From the NCBI RefSeq assembly GCF_004745635.1, contig NZ_SRLB01000005.1:248001-312000 (forward strand): DNA of 64,000 nucleotides, in the 5' to 3' direction. This DNA comes from Methylobacterium nonmethylotrophicum (GTDB lineage: Bacteria; Pseudomonadota; Alphaproteobacteria; Rhizobiales; Beijerinckiaceae). Positions within the stretch are counted from its first letter, which is position 1; each line of letters begins with the position of its first letter. Made by a program: the position numbers and the translations under genes. Positions 33,556 to 42,913 of this stretch are shown piece after piece. The notes below the pieces were generated by a model, which ran no database searches, was not told where the DNA came from, and saw nothing but the letters and a program-made list of their open reading frames with translations.

Positions 33556-36403
33556 CGAGGGTCTGACTGATGCGGGTGAGGGAGATGTCTTCCTCATAGA
33601 ACCGGGCCTGCCAATCGGACGGCCGGTTCGTACGCCGAACCTGCACCGCCGTCACCTTGTACTCGGGGCAGTTCGTCGCCCAGTCCGAGTAGTCGGTGGT
33701 GATGACGTTGGCGCCGGTCTTGGCATGGTGGAAGGTGGTGTAGACCACGCCCGGCTGCATCCGCTCGGTGACCCGGGCCTTGAGCGCGATGTCGCCCGAC
33801 CGGCTCTCCAGGCTGACGAGGTCGCCGTCGACGATGCCGCGGCTCTCGGCGTCGAAAGGGTGGATCTCCAGCACGTCCTCGGGGTGCCACAGGGAGTTCG
33901 CCGTGCGCCGGGTCTGCGCCCCGACATTGTACTGCGACAGGATCCGACCCGTGGTCAGGATCAGCGGGAACTTTCGCGTGGTGCGCTCGTCGGACGGCAC
34001 GAACTCGGTGAGCATGAACCGGCCGAGACCGCGCACGAAGCGGTCGACATGCATCATCGGCGTGCCCTGCGGCGCCTTGTCGTTGCAGGGCCACTGGATC
34101 GAGCCGAGCTCCTCGAGCTTGGCGTAGGAGACGCCGGCAAAGCTCGGGGTCAGGCCTGCGATCTCGTCCATGATCTCGGACGGGTGGGTGTAAGTCATCG
34201 GGTAGCCGAGCGCGTTCGAGAGCAGCATCGTGCCCTCCCAGTCGCCGTAGCCGCCCAAGGGCGCCATCACCTTCCGCACCCGGCTGATCCGCCGCTCGGC
34301 ATTGGTGAAGGTGCCGTCCTTCTCCAGGAACGAGGCGCCCGGCAGGAAGACGTGGGCGTATTTCGCGGTCTCGTTGAGGAACAGGTCCTGGACGACGATG
34401 CACTCCATCGCACGCAAGCCCGCCGTGACGTGGTGCGTGTCGGGATCGGACTGGGCGATGTCCTCGCCCTGGATGTAGAGGCCCTTGAAGGTGCCGGCGA
34501 CGGCCTCGTCGAGCATGTTGGTGATGCGCAGGCCCGGATTGGGCGAGAGCTGCGCGCCCCACAGGGCCTCGAAGGTCTCGCGGGTCGCGTCGTCGGAGAC
34601 GTGGCGGTAGCCGGTCAGCTCGTGCGGGAACGAGCCCATGTCGCAGGAGCCCTGGACGTTGTTCTGGCCCCGCAGCGGGTTCACGCCCGCCCCCGGCTTG
34701 CCGATGTTGCCGGTCGCCATGGCGAGGTTCGCCATGCCCATCACCATGGTCGAGCCCTGGCTGTGCTCGGTGACGCCGAGGCCGTAATAGATCGCCGCGG
34801 CCCCGCCGGTGGCGTAGAGCCGGGCGGCCGCCCGCACCTCGGCCGGGTCGCAGCCGGTCAGTTCCTGCACCGCCTCCGGCGCGTGGCGCTCGTCGGCGAT
34901 GAAGCGGGCCCAGATCTCGAAATCCTTCAGGTCGCAGCGCGCGCGGACGTAAGATTCGTCCACCAGGCCTTCCGTCACGACGACGTGGGCGAGCGCGTTG
35001 ATGACCGCCACGTTGGCGCCGGGCTTGACCGGCAGGTGATGCGCCGCCCGGATATGGGGCGATTGCACGAGGTCGATCCGGCGCGGGTCGATGACGATCA
35101 GCTTGGCGCCCTGGCGCAGGCGCTTCTTCATCCGCGAGCCGAAGACCGGGTGGCCGTCGGTCGGGTTGGCGCCGATCACCAGGATCACGTCGGCCTGCTC
35201 GACCGACTTGAAGTCCTGGGTGCCGGCGGAGGTGCCCAGCGTCGACATCAGGCCGTAGCCGGTCGGCGAGTGGCAGACCCGGGCGCAGGTATCGACGTTG
35301 TTGTTGCCGAACCCGGCCCGCACCAGCTTCTGGACGAGGTAGGCCTCCTCGTTGGTGCAGCGCGACGAGGTGATGCCGCCGATCGCGTCGCGGCCGTACT
35401 GCGCCTGGATGCGCTTGAAGGCGGTGGCCGCGTGCTGGATCGCCTCCTCCCAGGACACCTCGCGCCAGGGATCGGTGATCCTGTCCCGCACCATCGGCTT
35501 CGTGATGCGGTCCCGGTGGGTGGCGTAGCCGTAGGCGAAGCGGCCCTTGACGCAGGAATGGCCCTCGTTCGCCTTGCCGTCCTTGTAGGGCACCATGCGG
35601 ACGATCCGGTCGCCCTGCATCTCGGCCTTGAACGAGCAGCCGACGCCGCAATAGGCGCAGGTCGTCACCGCCGAATGCTCCGGCTGGCCCATGGCGATGA
35701 CGGATTTCTCCTGCAAAGTCGCCGTCGGGCAGGCCTGCACGCAGGCGCCGCAGGACACGCATTCGGAGTTGAAGAAGTCGGTCGGCCCCGCCGCCACCCG
35801 CGAATCGAAGCCGCGGCCCGCGATGGTCAGCGCGAAGGTGCCCTGCACCTCCTCGCAGGCCCGGACGCAGCGGTTGCAGACGATGCACTTCGACGGATCG
35901 TAGGCGAAGTACGGGTTCGACTCGTCCTTCGGCAGGTAGAGCTCGGAATTCTTCGAGACGTGGTTGGCGCCGTCATGGCCGTAGCGGACCTCGCGCAGGC
36001 CGACCGTGCCGGCCTGGGTCTGCAATTCGCAATCGCCGTTGGCCGAGCAGGTCAGGCAGTCGAGGGGATGGTCGGAGATGTAGAGCTCCATCACCCCCTT
36101 GCGCAGGCGCGCGAGCTTGTCCGACTGGGTGTGCACCACCATGCCGTCCTCGGCCGGCGTGGTGCAGGAGGCCGGCGTGCCGCGCCGCCCGTCGATCTCG
36201 ACGAGGCAGAGCCGGCAGGAGCCGAACGGCTCCAGCGAATCGGTGGCGCAGAGCTTCGGGATCGCGGTGCCGGCCTGCATCGCCGCCGCCATCACCGAGG
36301 TGCCGGAGGGCACGGTGACGGACTTGCCGTCGATCGTCAGCGTCACGGTCTTGTCCGAGACGCGGATCGGGGTGCCGTAGTCGATTTCCTTGATGAGGGC
36401 CAT
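33542..36403 (-). CDS. fdsA: NAD-dependent formate dehydrogenase alpha (catalytic) subunit
   Basis: 953 residues. It oxidises formate to CO2 at a molybdenum bis-MGD site. N-terminal [2Fe-2S] cysteines lie at about 52-80 (CATDSLEPFGSCRLC), then a NuoG-like iron-sulfur region (CLTCSANGDCELQ), two [4Fe-4S] clusters (CIVCNRCVRAC, CVSCGACVQAC) and the catalytic domain (CAYCGVGC). The molybdenum ligand is Cys377 (ARVCHSPTG), so no selenocysteine is needed. It matches FdsA and Methylobacterium Fdh2A. ATG 36403 starts MALIKEIDYGTPI, the usual N-terminus; it lies 11 bases after fdsB. Confidence 0.96.
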   Translation of the reverse strand: MALIKEIDYGTPIRVSDKTVTLTIDGKSVTVPSGTSVMAAAMQAGTAIPKLCATDSLEPFGSCRLCLVEIDGRRGTPASCTTPAEDGMVVHTQSDKLARLRKGVMELYISDHPLDCLTCSANGDCELQTQAGTVGLREVRYGHDGANHVSKNSELYLPKDESNPYFAYDPSKCIVCNRCVRACEEVQGTFALTIAGRGFDSRVAAGPTDFFNSECVSCGACVQACPTATLQEKSVIAMGQPEHSAVTTCAYCGVGCSFKAEMQGDRIVRMVPYKDGKANEGHSCVKGRFAYGYATHRDRITKPMVRDRITDPWREVSWEEAIQHAATAFKRIQAQYGRDAIGGITSSRCTNEEAYLVQKLVRAGFGNNNVDTCARVCHSPTGYGLMSTLGTSAGTQDFKSVEQADVILVIGANPTDGHPVFGSRMKKRLRQGAKLIVIDPRRIDLVQSPHIRAAHHLPVKPGANVAVINALAHVVVTEGLVDESYVRARCDLKDFEIWARFIADERHAPEAVQELTGCDPAEVRAAARLYATGGAAAIYYGLGVTEHSQGSTMVMGMANLAMATGNIGKPGAGVNPLRGQNNVQGSCDMGSFPHELTGYRHVSDDATRETFEALWGAQLSPNPGLRITNMLDEAVAGTFKGLYIQGEDIAQSDPDTHHVTAGLRAMECIVVQDLFLNETAKYAHVFLPGASFLEKDGTFTNAERRISRVRKVMAPLGGYGDWEGTMLLSNALGYPMTYTHPSEIMDEIAGLTPSFAGVSYAKLEELGSIQWPCNDKAPQGTPMMHVDRFVRGLGRFMLTEFVPSDERTTRKFPLILTTGRILSQYNVGAQTRRTANSLWHPEDVLEIHPFDAESRGIVDGDLVSLESRSGDIALKARVTERMQPGVVYTTFHHAKTGANVITTDYSDWATNCPEYKVTAVQVRRTNRPSDWQARFYEEDISLTRISQTLDAAE

Positions 36404-36414
36404 CAGGTGCGTCC

Positions 36415-37977
36415 TCACTCGGCGGCCAGCGGCAGCCGGGCGCCGCGGCCGGAAAAATCTTCCGGGAAATGGGTGAGCGCGCTCATCACCGGCACGGGCG
36501 TCAGCCCGCCCATGGCGCAGAGCGAGCCGTCGGTCATGACTTCGCAGAGGTCGGCGACGAGGGCGAGGTTCTCGCGGGGCGACTCGCCGGCGATCACCTT
36601 GTCGATCGTCTCCAGCCCGCGCACGGCGCCGATCCGGCACGGCGTGCACTTGCCGCAGGATTCGGCGGCGCAGAATTCGAAGGCGAAGCGGGCCTGACGC
36701 GCGAGGTCGACGGTGTCGTCGAACACCACGATGCCGCCGTGGCCGAGCAGGCCCTTCTTGGCCGCGAAGGCCTCGTAATCGAGGGGCGTGTCGAGGAGCG
36801 CTTCGGGGAAATAGGCCCCGAGCGGCCCGCCGACCTGCACCGCGCGGAAGGGCCGGCCCGACGCCGTGCCGCCGCCGAACTCCTCGATCACCTCGCGAAG
36901 CGTCAACCCGAAGGCGGTCTCGATCAGGCCGCCGCGCCTGACGTTGCCGGCGAGCTGGATCGGCAGGGTGCCGAGCGACCGACCCATGCCGTAGGCGGCG
37001 TAGGCCTCACCCCCGTGCTCCAGGATCCACGGCACGGCGGCGAAGGAGAGCACGTTGTTGACGAGCGTCGGCCGGCCGAACAGCCCCTTGAGGGCCGGGA
37101 TCGGGGGCTTGGCCCGCACGATGCCCCGCTTGCCCTCCAGGCTCTCGAGGAGCGAGGTCTCCTCGCCGCAGATATAGGCGCCCGCCCCCAGGCGCGCCTC
37201 GAGGTGGAAGGCCTTGCCGGAGCCCATCACGTCGGCGCCGAGACAACCGGCCCGCTCGGCCGCCGCGATGGCGGTGTTCAGCGCCGCGAAGGCGTGCGGG
37301 TATTCGGAGCGGCAATAGATGTAGCCGCGCGTGGCGCCGACCGCGACCGCCGCGATCGTCATGCCCTCGATCAGCGTGAGCGGATCGCCCTCCATCAGCA
37401 TCCGGTCGGCGAAGGTGCCGGAATCGCCCTCGTCGGCGTTGCAGACCACGTATTTCTGCGCGGCCTCCGCCCGCATCACCGTGTTCCACTTGATGCCGGT
37501 CGGGAAGCCGGCACCGCCCCGGCCGCGCAGGCCGGAGGCCTTCACGGCATCGACCGTGGCCTCCGGGCCGGCCGCCAGCGCGGCTTCGAGCCCGCGATAG
37601 CCGCCATGGGCGCGGTAGGCGTCGACGGAAGCCGGATCGACGATCCCGCAGCGGCCGAAGGTCAAGCGCTGCTGGCGCGCGAGGTAGGGATGCTCCTCCG
37701 GACGGCCGATCCGCAGGGGATGGGCGCCGCCGTCCGCCAGCACGGCCTCGAGCAGGGGCTCGACGTCGCCCGGCCGCACCGGCCCGTAGGCGATGCGCCC
37801 CTCCGGCGTGGCGACCTCGAGCATCGGCTCGAGCCACAGCATCCCGCGCGAACCCGTGCGCACCAGGGTGAGGGCGAGGCCCCGCGCCTCGGCCGCCCGC
37901 GTCAGGGCCTTCGCGACCCGGTCGGCCCCAAGGGCGAGGCTGGCGGCATCCTTCGGGAGGTAGACGGTCAGGCTCAC
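36415..37977 (-). CDS. fdsB: NAD-dependent formate dehydrogenase beta subunit
   Basis: 520 residues, NuoF-like with an N-terminal extension. It carries FMN and NAD sites (GLRGRGGAGFPTGIKW, CNADEGDSGTFADR, GAGAYICGEETSL) and a [4Fe-4S] site in ESCGKCTPCRIG. It passes electrons from FdsA to NAD. The start is GTG 37977 inside the fdsG stop (GTGA overlap), which ties the two subunits in translation. The end (GRGARLPLAAE) is normal. Confidence 0.95.
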   Translation of the reverse strand: MSLTVYLPKDAASLALGADRVAKALTRAAEARGLALTLVRTGSRGMLWLEPMLEVATPEGRIAYGPVRPGDVEPLLEAVLADGGAHPLRIGRPEEHPYLARQQRLTFGRCGIVDPASVDAYRAHGGYRGLEAALAAGPEATVDAVKASGLRGRGGAGFPTGIKWNTVMRAEAAQKYVVCNADEGDSGTFADRMLMEGDPLTLIEGMTIAAVAVGATRGYIYCRSEYPHAFAALNTAIAAAERAGCLGADVMGSGKAFHLEARLGAGAYICGEETSLLESLEGKRGIVRAKPPIPALKGLFGRPTLVNNVLSFAAVPWILEHGGEAYAAYGMGRSLGTLPIQLAGNVRRGGLIETAFGLTLREVIEEFGGGTASGRPFRAVQVGGPLGAYFPEALLDTPLDYEAFAAKKGLLGHGGIVVFDDTVDLARQARFAFEFCAAESCGKCTPCRIGAVRGLETIDKVIAGESPRENLALVADLCEVMTDGSLCAMGGLTPVPVMSALTHFPEDFSGRGARLPLAAE

Positions 37978-38447
37978 GCGGCGGCCTCCGTCAGGGCGTC
38001 CTCGAGGGCGTCGAGGTCGAGGCGGCCGACCGGCGCGCCGTCGACGAGGGCCGCGGGGCCGCAGGCGCAGAGGCCGAGGCAGAAGACCGGCTCCACCGTC
38101 ACCCGTCCGTCGCGGGTGGTGCCGTGCCAGGCGACGTCGTAGCGGTGCAGGACCTCGTCGTGCAGCGCGTCGGCGCCGACAGCCTGGCAGGCCTCGGCCC
38201 GGCACAGCTTCACGGTGTGGCGGCCCGCCGGCTCGCTGCGGAAATCGTGGTAGAAGGTGAGGCAGCCGTGAACTTCCGCCCGGGACAGGTTCAGCGCCTC
38301 GGCGATGAGCGGCACCGCCTCGCGATCGACGTAGCCGAAGGTCTCCTGCAGGGCGTGCAGGATCGGCAGCGTCGCGCCCTCGCGGCGGGCATGCCCGGCG
38401 ATGATTGCGGCCGCCCGATCGACGTTCCAGGGGTCGTAGCCCGGCAT
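37974..38447 (-). CDS. fdsG: NAD-dependent formate dehydrogenase gamma subunit
   Basis: 157 residues, NuoE-like with one [2Fe-2S] cluster. Four cysteines are in place: CRAEACQ and CLGLCACGP. The N-terminal ILHALQETFGYVDREAV is typical. It opens the fdsGBACD operon. ATG 38447 gives the family N-terminus (MPGYDPWNVDRAAAII). The 424-base gap upstream is the likely promoter region. Confidence 0.95.
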   Translation of the reverse strand: MPGYDPWNVDRAAAIIAGHARREGATLPILHALQETFGYVDREAVPLIAEALNLSRAEVHGCLTFYHDFRSEPAGRHTVKLCRAEACQAVGADALHDEVLHRYDVAWHGTTRDGRVTVEPVFCLGLCACGPAALVDGAPVGRLDLDALEDALTEAAA

Positions 38448-38871
38448 GTTCCCAGCCCAGATCGTTCTCGTTCTAGGCTGGAGCCTGGGCGGTCCGGTCC
38501 GTCCGATCAATCGCACGGTTCAGTGGTGCGACAAGGAATTTTTGTTGAAACAGGCCGTCACGAGGGGGAAAGGTTGAGCAAGCGGTGACGCATGCGACGA
38601 AAGTCTCGGCCCCGATCGCCGCTCGACAGCGGTGGCCGCAAAGCCATGGCCGCCGGAGGACGCGTCGACCGCCCGTCCCGCTATGTCGTCCCGGGCGCGC
38701 CGGAGGCGATTGTGCGGGACCCTGCATGCCGATGAGGCGGACGATGGCGATCCGGTTTCCACATCAGCCGGCACCGTCAGCGGCTCCGGGTCCCGGGTTC
38801 CGCTTTCGCAGCCCCGGGATGGCCGCGGTGCATGGGTGGACGGCACCGGCGATCGGTAACGACCCTCCCCG
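38448..38871. promoter_or_regulatory. fds operon upstream region with a 21-base dyad
   Basis: Gene-free stretch of 424 bases between fdsG and the chemoreceptor gene. At 38511-38531 TCGCAC and GTGCGA are exact complements around 9 bases, 64 bases before the fdsG start. LysR-type regulators bind dyads of this sort, and a LysR gene lies at 40.7 kb. An AT-rich run (TTTTTGTTGAAA near 38540-38550) could hold promoter elements. No gene is seen. Confidence 0.45.
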
Positions 38872-40575
38872 TCAGGCCGCCCGCACCGTGGCCAGGAACC
38901 GCTGGACTTCGGCGTCGAGGTGCTCGGACTGGCGCGACAGCTCGGTGGAGGAGGACAGGACCTGGCTTGCCGCAGCGCCGGTCTCCTCCGAAGCGTGGGC
39001 GACGCCCACGATGTTGGTCGTCACCTCGCCGGCGCCGGTCGCGGCCTGGTTCACGTTGCGGACGATCTCCTGGGTCGCCGCACCCTGCTGCTCCACGGCC
39101 GCGGCGATCGAGGCCGCCACGCTGTTGATCTCGCGGATCCGCCCGGTGATGCCGCCGATCGCTGCCACCGCTCGATCGGTCACGCCCTGTACCTCGCCGA
39201 TCTGGCGCGAGATCTCCTCCGTCGCCCGGCCGGTCTGGTTGGCGAGTTCCTTGACCTCGGCGGCCACCACCGCGAAGCCGCGGCCCGCCTCGCCGGCCCG
39301 TGCCGCCTCGATCGTGGCGTTGAGCGCCAGCAGGTTGGTCTGGCTGGCGATGGTGGCGATCATCCCGACCATGTCGCCGATCCGGCCCGAGGTCTGGCGC
39401 AGCACCTGGACCAGCTGGCCGGTCTGGTCGGCCTCGGCGACGGCAGCCTGGGCGAGCTGGGCCGAGCCCTGCACCTGCCGGCCGATCTCCTGCACCGAGG
39501 CGCCGAGTTCCTCGGCCGCGGCCGCCACGGTGTTGACGTTGGCGCTCGCCTCCTCGGCGGCAGCGGCCACGGTGGTCGACTGGCTCGCGGCCTCGGCGGC
39601 GGTCGCGGTCATCTGCCGGGCGGTGGCCTGCAGTTCGGTCGCCGAGGACGAGACCTGCCGCACGATGCTCCCGACCGCCCGCTGGAAGCCGTCGGCGAGG
39701 TCAAGCATCGCCTGCCGGCGCGCCGAGGCCGCCGCGTCGTCGGCGCGGTGGCGGATCTCCGCCTCGTCCGCCGCCTTGCGGGCGACCATCGCCTTGATGC
39801 CCTCGACCGCACGGGCCACGGCCCCGATCTCGTCGCGGCGCGAGGCTTCGCGGATGTCGGCGTCGCTGTCACCCCGTGCCATCCCCTCCAGCACGCCGAC
39901 GAGGCGGTGCAGCGGCCGCGTGATGCCGAAGACGGAGACGAACGCCGCCGCGGCGAGGCCGAGCAGGACGGCGACCGCGCTGACGGCGACGAGGACGTGC
40001 CGCGTCGCGTCGGTCTCGCCGTGGAGCAGGCCGGCGCCGTCCTCGAGGTAGCGTTCGAGGTCGTCGGCGAGGCGGGAGCCCTCCTCGACCATGGGACCGA
40101 AGATCGGATCGACCGTGCGGTGGACGAGGTCCACCGCTTCGGCGTTTCGGTTCAGCCGTCCGAGGCGGCGGACCTCGGCGACGCTCCTCACGAAGGTCTC
40201 GACGCTGACAGCCTGCGCCTCGACCCGGTGCGAGAAGGTCGGCGCCTGGGCGCGCAGGGCGGTAATCGCCTTCGCGACATGGCGCAGGGCCGCCTCGAAG
40301 CCCGCATTGGCCGCGTCCATCTGGCCGTCCTCGGTCTCGGCGATGAGGCGATAGACCCAGTAGTTCAGCTCGAAGATCAGCCGGTTCAGCCTGCGGGCGT
40401 TCGTCGCCGCCTTGCCCTCGCGCAGCACGAAGGTTCCGTAGGTTTCGTCGATCGACGACATATGCGACTGCGCGTACCAGACGCTCGTCGCCGTGATGGC
40501 GCCGATCATCAGGACGATCCCCACGAGTTTAGATAAAATTCCTATATTCGATAATTTAAGCATGAGGGCCACCAT
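38872..40575 (-). CDS. Methyl-accepting chemotaxis protein, first copy
   Basis: 567 residues. Two membrane helices (about 10-30 and 190-215) flank a periplasmic sensing region of mostly helical type. A HAMP domain follows, then the signalling coil with the conserved hairpin tip ([20 protein letters not shown]). The end [11 protein letters not shown] has no CheR-binding pentapeptide. The ligand is unknown. It lies between the fds operon and the LysR gene on the same strand. ATG 40575 used; 40563 (MLKLSNIG) is also good. The second copy is at 61.9 kb. Confidence 0.9.
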   Translation of the reverse strand: MVALMLKLSNIGILSKLVGIVLMIGAITATSVWYAQSHMSSIDETYGTFVLREGKAATNARRLNRLIFELNYWVYRLIAETEDGQMDAANAGFEAALRHVAKAITALRAQAPTFSHRVEAQAVSVETFVRSVAEVRRLGRLNRNAEAVDLVHRTVDPIFGPMVEEGSRLADDLERYLEDGAGLLHGETDATRHVLVAVSAVAVLLGLAAAAFVSVFGITRPLHRLVGVLEGMARGDSDADIREASRRDEIGAVARAVEGIKAMVARKAADEAEIRHRADDAAASARRQAMLDLADGFQRAVGSIVRQVSSSATELQATARQMTATAAEAASQSTTVAAAAEEASANVNTVAAAAEELGASVQEIGRQVQGSAQLAQAAVAEADQTGQLVQVLRQTSGRIGDMVGMIATIASQTNLLALNATIEAARAGEAGRGFAVVAAEVKELANQTGRATEEISRQIGEVQGVTDRAVAAIGGITGRIREINSVAASIAAAVEQQGAATQEIVRNVNQAATGAGEVTTNIVGVAHASEETGAAASQVLSSSTELSRQSEHLDAEVQRFLATVRAA

Positions 40576-40716
40576 GAACGGCTCGTCGGCGCCTCACGAT
40601 GGAGAGGCAAAGACATTAATTAGCAACGAAACCGCGCGCCTTTAACGGGTAAAATGAACCTGCGCGAACCAGCAGGATCCCAGAGGAATGGGATTGTGTC
40701 CCGCCGCGATGACAGC

Positions 40717-41625
40717 TCAGAGCGCCGCTACCTCTGCGGCAAGCCCCGGGGCGATCGCCCGCGCCTCGGCCAGGAAGGCGGCGACGAGGGGGGTCATCGG
40801 GTCGCGCTCCGGGACCACGAGGCCGATCGTGTGGCTGACGTCCGGGTCGACGATCGGCACCGCCCGCACCCGCTCGGTGAGGCGGAAGGTCTCGGCGAGC
40901 GCCGCCGGCATGATGCTCGCCCACTTGGCGGTGCGCACATGCGTCACCAGCACGATCATCGAGTTCGATTCGAGGATCGGCGCCGGGTCGGCCCCGGCGG
41001 CGCGCAGGTGGCGGTCGATGATGCGCCGGTTCTGCATCGCGGGCGTCAGAAGGCAGAGCGGGATGCGCCCGACCTCGGCCCAGGTCACGCTCGCACGCGC
41101 GCCGTAGATCCCGTCGGCGGCGGTCAGCAGCCGGTATTGCTCGCGGTAGAGCGGAAGCGCCGTGACGCGCCCGAGGGGCTCGTTCTCCAGGTAGGTGAGC
41201 CCGGCATCGAGCTCGAGATTGGCGAGCTGGCGGGTGATCTCGTGCGAGGTCGAGGACTGCACCGTGAAGCGCACCGCCGGATGCCGGGCGCGGAACGGGG
41301 TCGTGAGCGCCGCCACCATCGGGGTCGCGGTCGGCACCGCCGCCATCCTGAGCGTGCCCGAGAGGCCGCGGCGCAAGGCCGCCACCTCCTGGCGCATGGC
41401 GCGCGCGTCGCCGACGATGCGCCGCGCCCAGTCGAGCACCCGCTCGCCCTCCGGGGTGAAGCCCTGGAAGCGCGAGCCGCGTTGCACCAGGAGCACACCC
41501 AGGCGCTCCTCGAGCTGCTTGACCCCGGCCGAGAGGGTCTGCTGCGACACCCCGCAGGCCTGGGCGGCGCGGCCGAAATGCTGCTCGCGGGCGAGAGCCA
41601 GGATGAACTCGAGGCGTTCGATCAT
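40717..41625 (-). CDS. LysR-family transcriptional regulator
   Basis: 302 residues. The winged helix is at 1-65 (LALAREQHFGRAAQACGVSQQTLSAGVKQLE) and the effector domain runs from about 90 to the end (STSHEITRQLANLELDAGL). LysR proteins of this type are found beside fds operons (FdsR of Cupriavidus controls formate dehydrogenase), so it is a candidate regulator of the fds genes, though the chemoreceptor lies between. It also faces ctaC across a 299-base divergent gap. The effector is unknown. Confidence 0.85.
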   Translation of the reverse strand: MIERLEFILALAREQHFGRAAQACGVSQQTLSAGVKQLEERLGVLLVQRGSRFQGFTPEGERVLDWARRIVGDARAMRQEVAALRRGLSGTLRMAAVPTATPMVAALTTPFRARHPAVRFTVQSSTSHEITRQLANLELDAGLTYLENEPLGRVTALPLYREQYRLLTAADGIYGARASVTWAEVGRIPLCLLTPAMQNRRIIDRHLRAAGADPAPILESNSMIVLVTHVRTAKWASIMPAALAETFRLTERVRAVPIVDPDVSHTIGLVVPERDPMTPLVAAFLAEARAIAPGLAAEVAAL

Positions 41626-41924
41626 GCAGAGGGTCGCGGCGTGTCGGGCCGTCGGCGGCGGCGGCGCGGGGTTCGACGCCGTAGGGCGGAATCATTCGAG
41701 CCTCAGGACGAATGTCCAGTGCCGCCACGCGAATTCCCCGCGCCGATGCGACGCCAACGCCGTTGCGCTTGGGGCGCCATTGTGGTGAGAGACGCCGACC
41801 GGGTCTCGGCCGGCATCCGGCCGCCGGGCGGCAGGCCGGCATCGCGCGGCCGAAACTGACGGCGCTCCCGCCGGGCGGGCAGCCGTTGCCGGCACACAGC
41901 CTGTTGGGGAGCATCGAGGGCACC

Positions 41925-42812
41925 ATGGGGATGGCGAGGGCGCAAGAGACGCCGGCGAAGGGTCGGCGGTTGGGCCGGGGCTTCTGGGGATGCGCCGCGG
42001 CGCTGGCAGCGACCGGGCTCCTCGGCTCCGCCACGGCCGCGATGGCGGCAGGCGTGGGCCAGCCGGTGCCGTGGCAGATGGATCTGCAGCGGCCCGTGAC
42101 CGAGGTGGCGACGGAAATCTACAATTTCCACCACCTGCTGAACTGGATCATGCTCGTCATCGTCCTGTTCGTGCTCGGCCTGCTGATCGCCGTGGTGGTG
42201 AAGTTCAACGAGCGCGCAAACCCGACGCCGTCGCGCACCACCCACAACACGATGCTCGAGGTGGCCTGGACGATCGTCCCGGTGCTGATCCTGGTGGCGA
42301 TCGCGATCCCGTCGTTCCGGGTGCTGCGCACGCAGCTCTCCGACCCGAAGGCCGACCTGATGGTCAAGGTCATCGGCCACGCCTGGTACTGGTCGTACGA
42401 GTACCCGCAGGAGGTCGGCGGCTTCAAGTTCGACGCCAACCTGCTCGAGGGCGACGACCAGGTGAAGTCCGGCCAGCCCAAGCTCCTCGCCACCGACAAC
42501 GAGGTGGTGGTGCCGGTGAACAAGATCGTGAAGGTCCAGGTCACCGCCGCCGACGTGATGCATTCCTGGGCGGTGCCGTCCTTCGGCTTCAAGATCGACG
42601 CCATCCCGGGCCGCCTCAACCAGTTCTGGTTCAAGGCCGAGCGCGAGGGCACCTATCACGGCCAGTGCTCCGAGCTGTGCGGCCAGCGCCACGCCTACAT
42701 GCCGATCACCATCAAGGTGGTGAGCGAGCAGGCCTTCCAGGCCTGGACCGCCGAGGCCAAGACCAAGTTCGCCCGCACCGACGGCGGCGCGAAATTCGCG
42801 GAAGCCAAGTAA
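41925..42812 (+). CDS. ctaC: Cytochrome c oxidase subunit II
   Basis: 295 residues. A signal peptide ends near residue 38 (TAAMAAG), followed by two membrane helices (LLNWIMLVIVLFVLGLLIAVVV and AWTIVPVLILVAIAIP). The periplasmic CuA domain has HSWAVPSFGFK and CSELCGQRHAYM (two Cys, His, Met). It takes electrons from cytochrome c to subunit I of the aa3 oxidase. It is the first gene of the oxidase operon. ATG 41925 has GAGGG six bases before it; 41931 is an in-frame alternative. Confidence 0.95.
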   Translation: MGMARAQETPAKGRRLGRGFWGCAAALAATGLLGSATAAMAAGVGQPVPWQMDLQRPVTEVATEIYNFHHLLNWIMLVIVLFVLGLLIAVVVKFNERANPTPSRTTHNTMLEVAWTIVPVLILVAIAIPSFRVLRTQLSDPKADLMVKVIGHAWYWSYEYPQEVGGFKFDANLLEGDDQVKSGQPKLLATDNEVVVPVNKIVKVQVTAADVMHSWAVPSFGFKIDAIPGRLNQFWFKAEREGTYHGQCSELCGQRHAYMPITIKVVSEQAFQAWTAEAKTKFARTDGGAKFAEAK

Positions 42813-42913
42813 GCGATCGCGGCCGCCCGCCTGCATCCTCCGCGGGGTGACGCGCCGGGCGTCCCCCGCCCCACTCGACAGACCGACCGAGACATACCTC
42901 GAAGAGGCTGACC

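Noticed and set aside
33725..36697. A 990-codon open frame on the plus strand opposite fdsA/fdsB
   Set aside because: Composition is rich in Arg, Gly, Ala and His, no domain is present, and the minus strand holds a complete formate dehydrogenase subunit with all motifs. It is a shadow of high-GC coding DNA.
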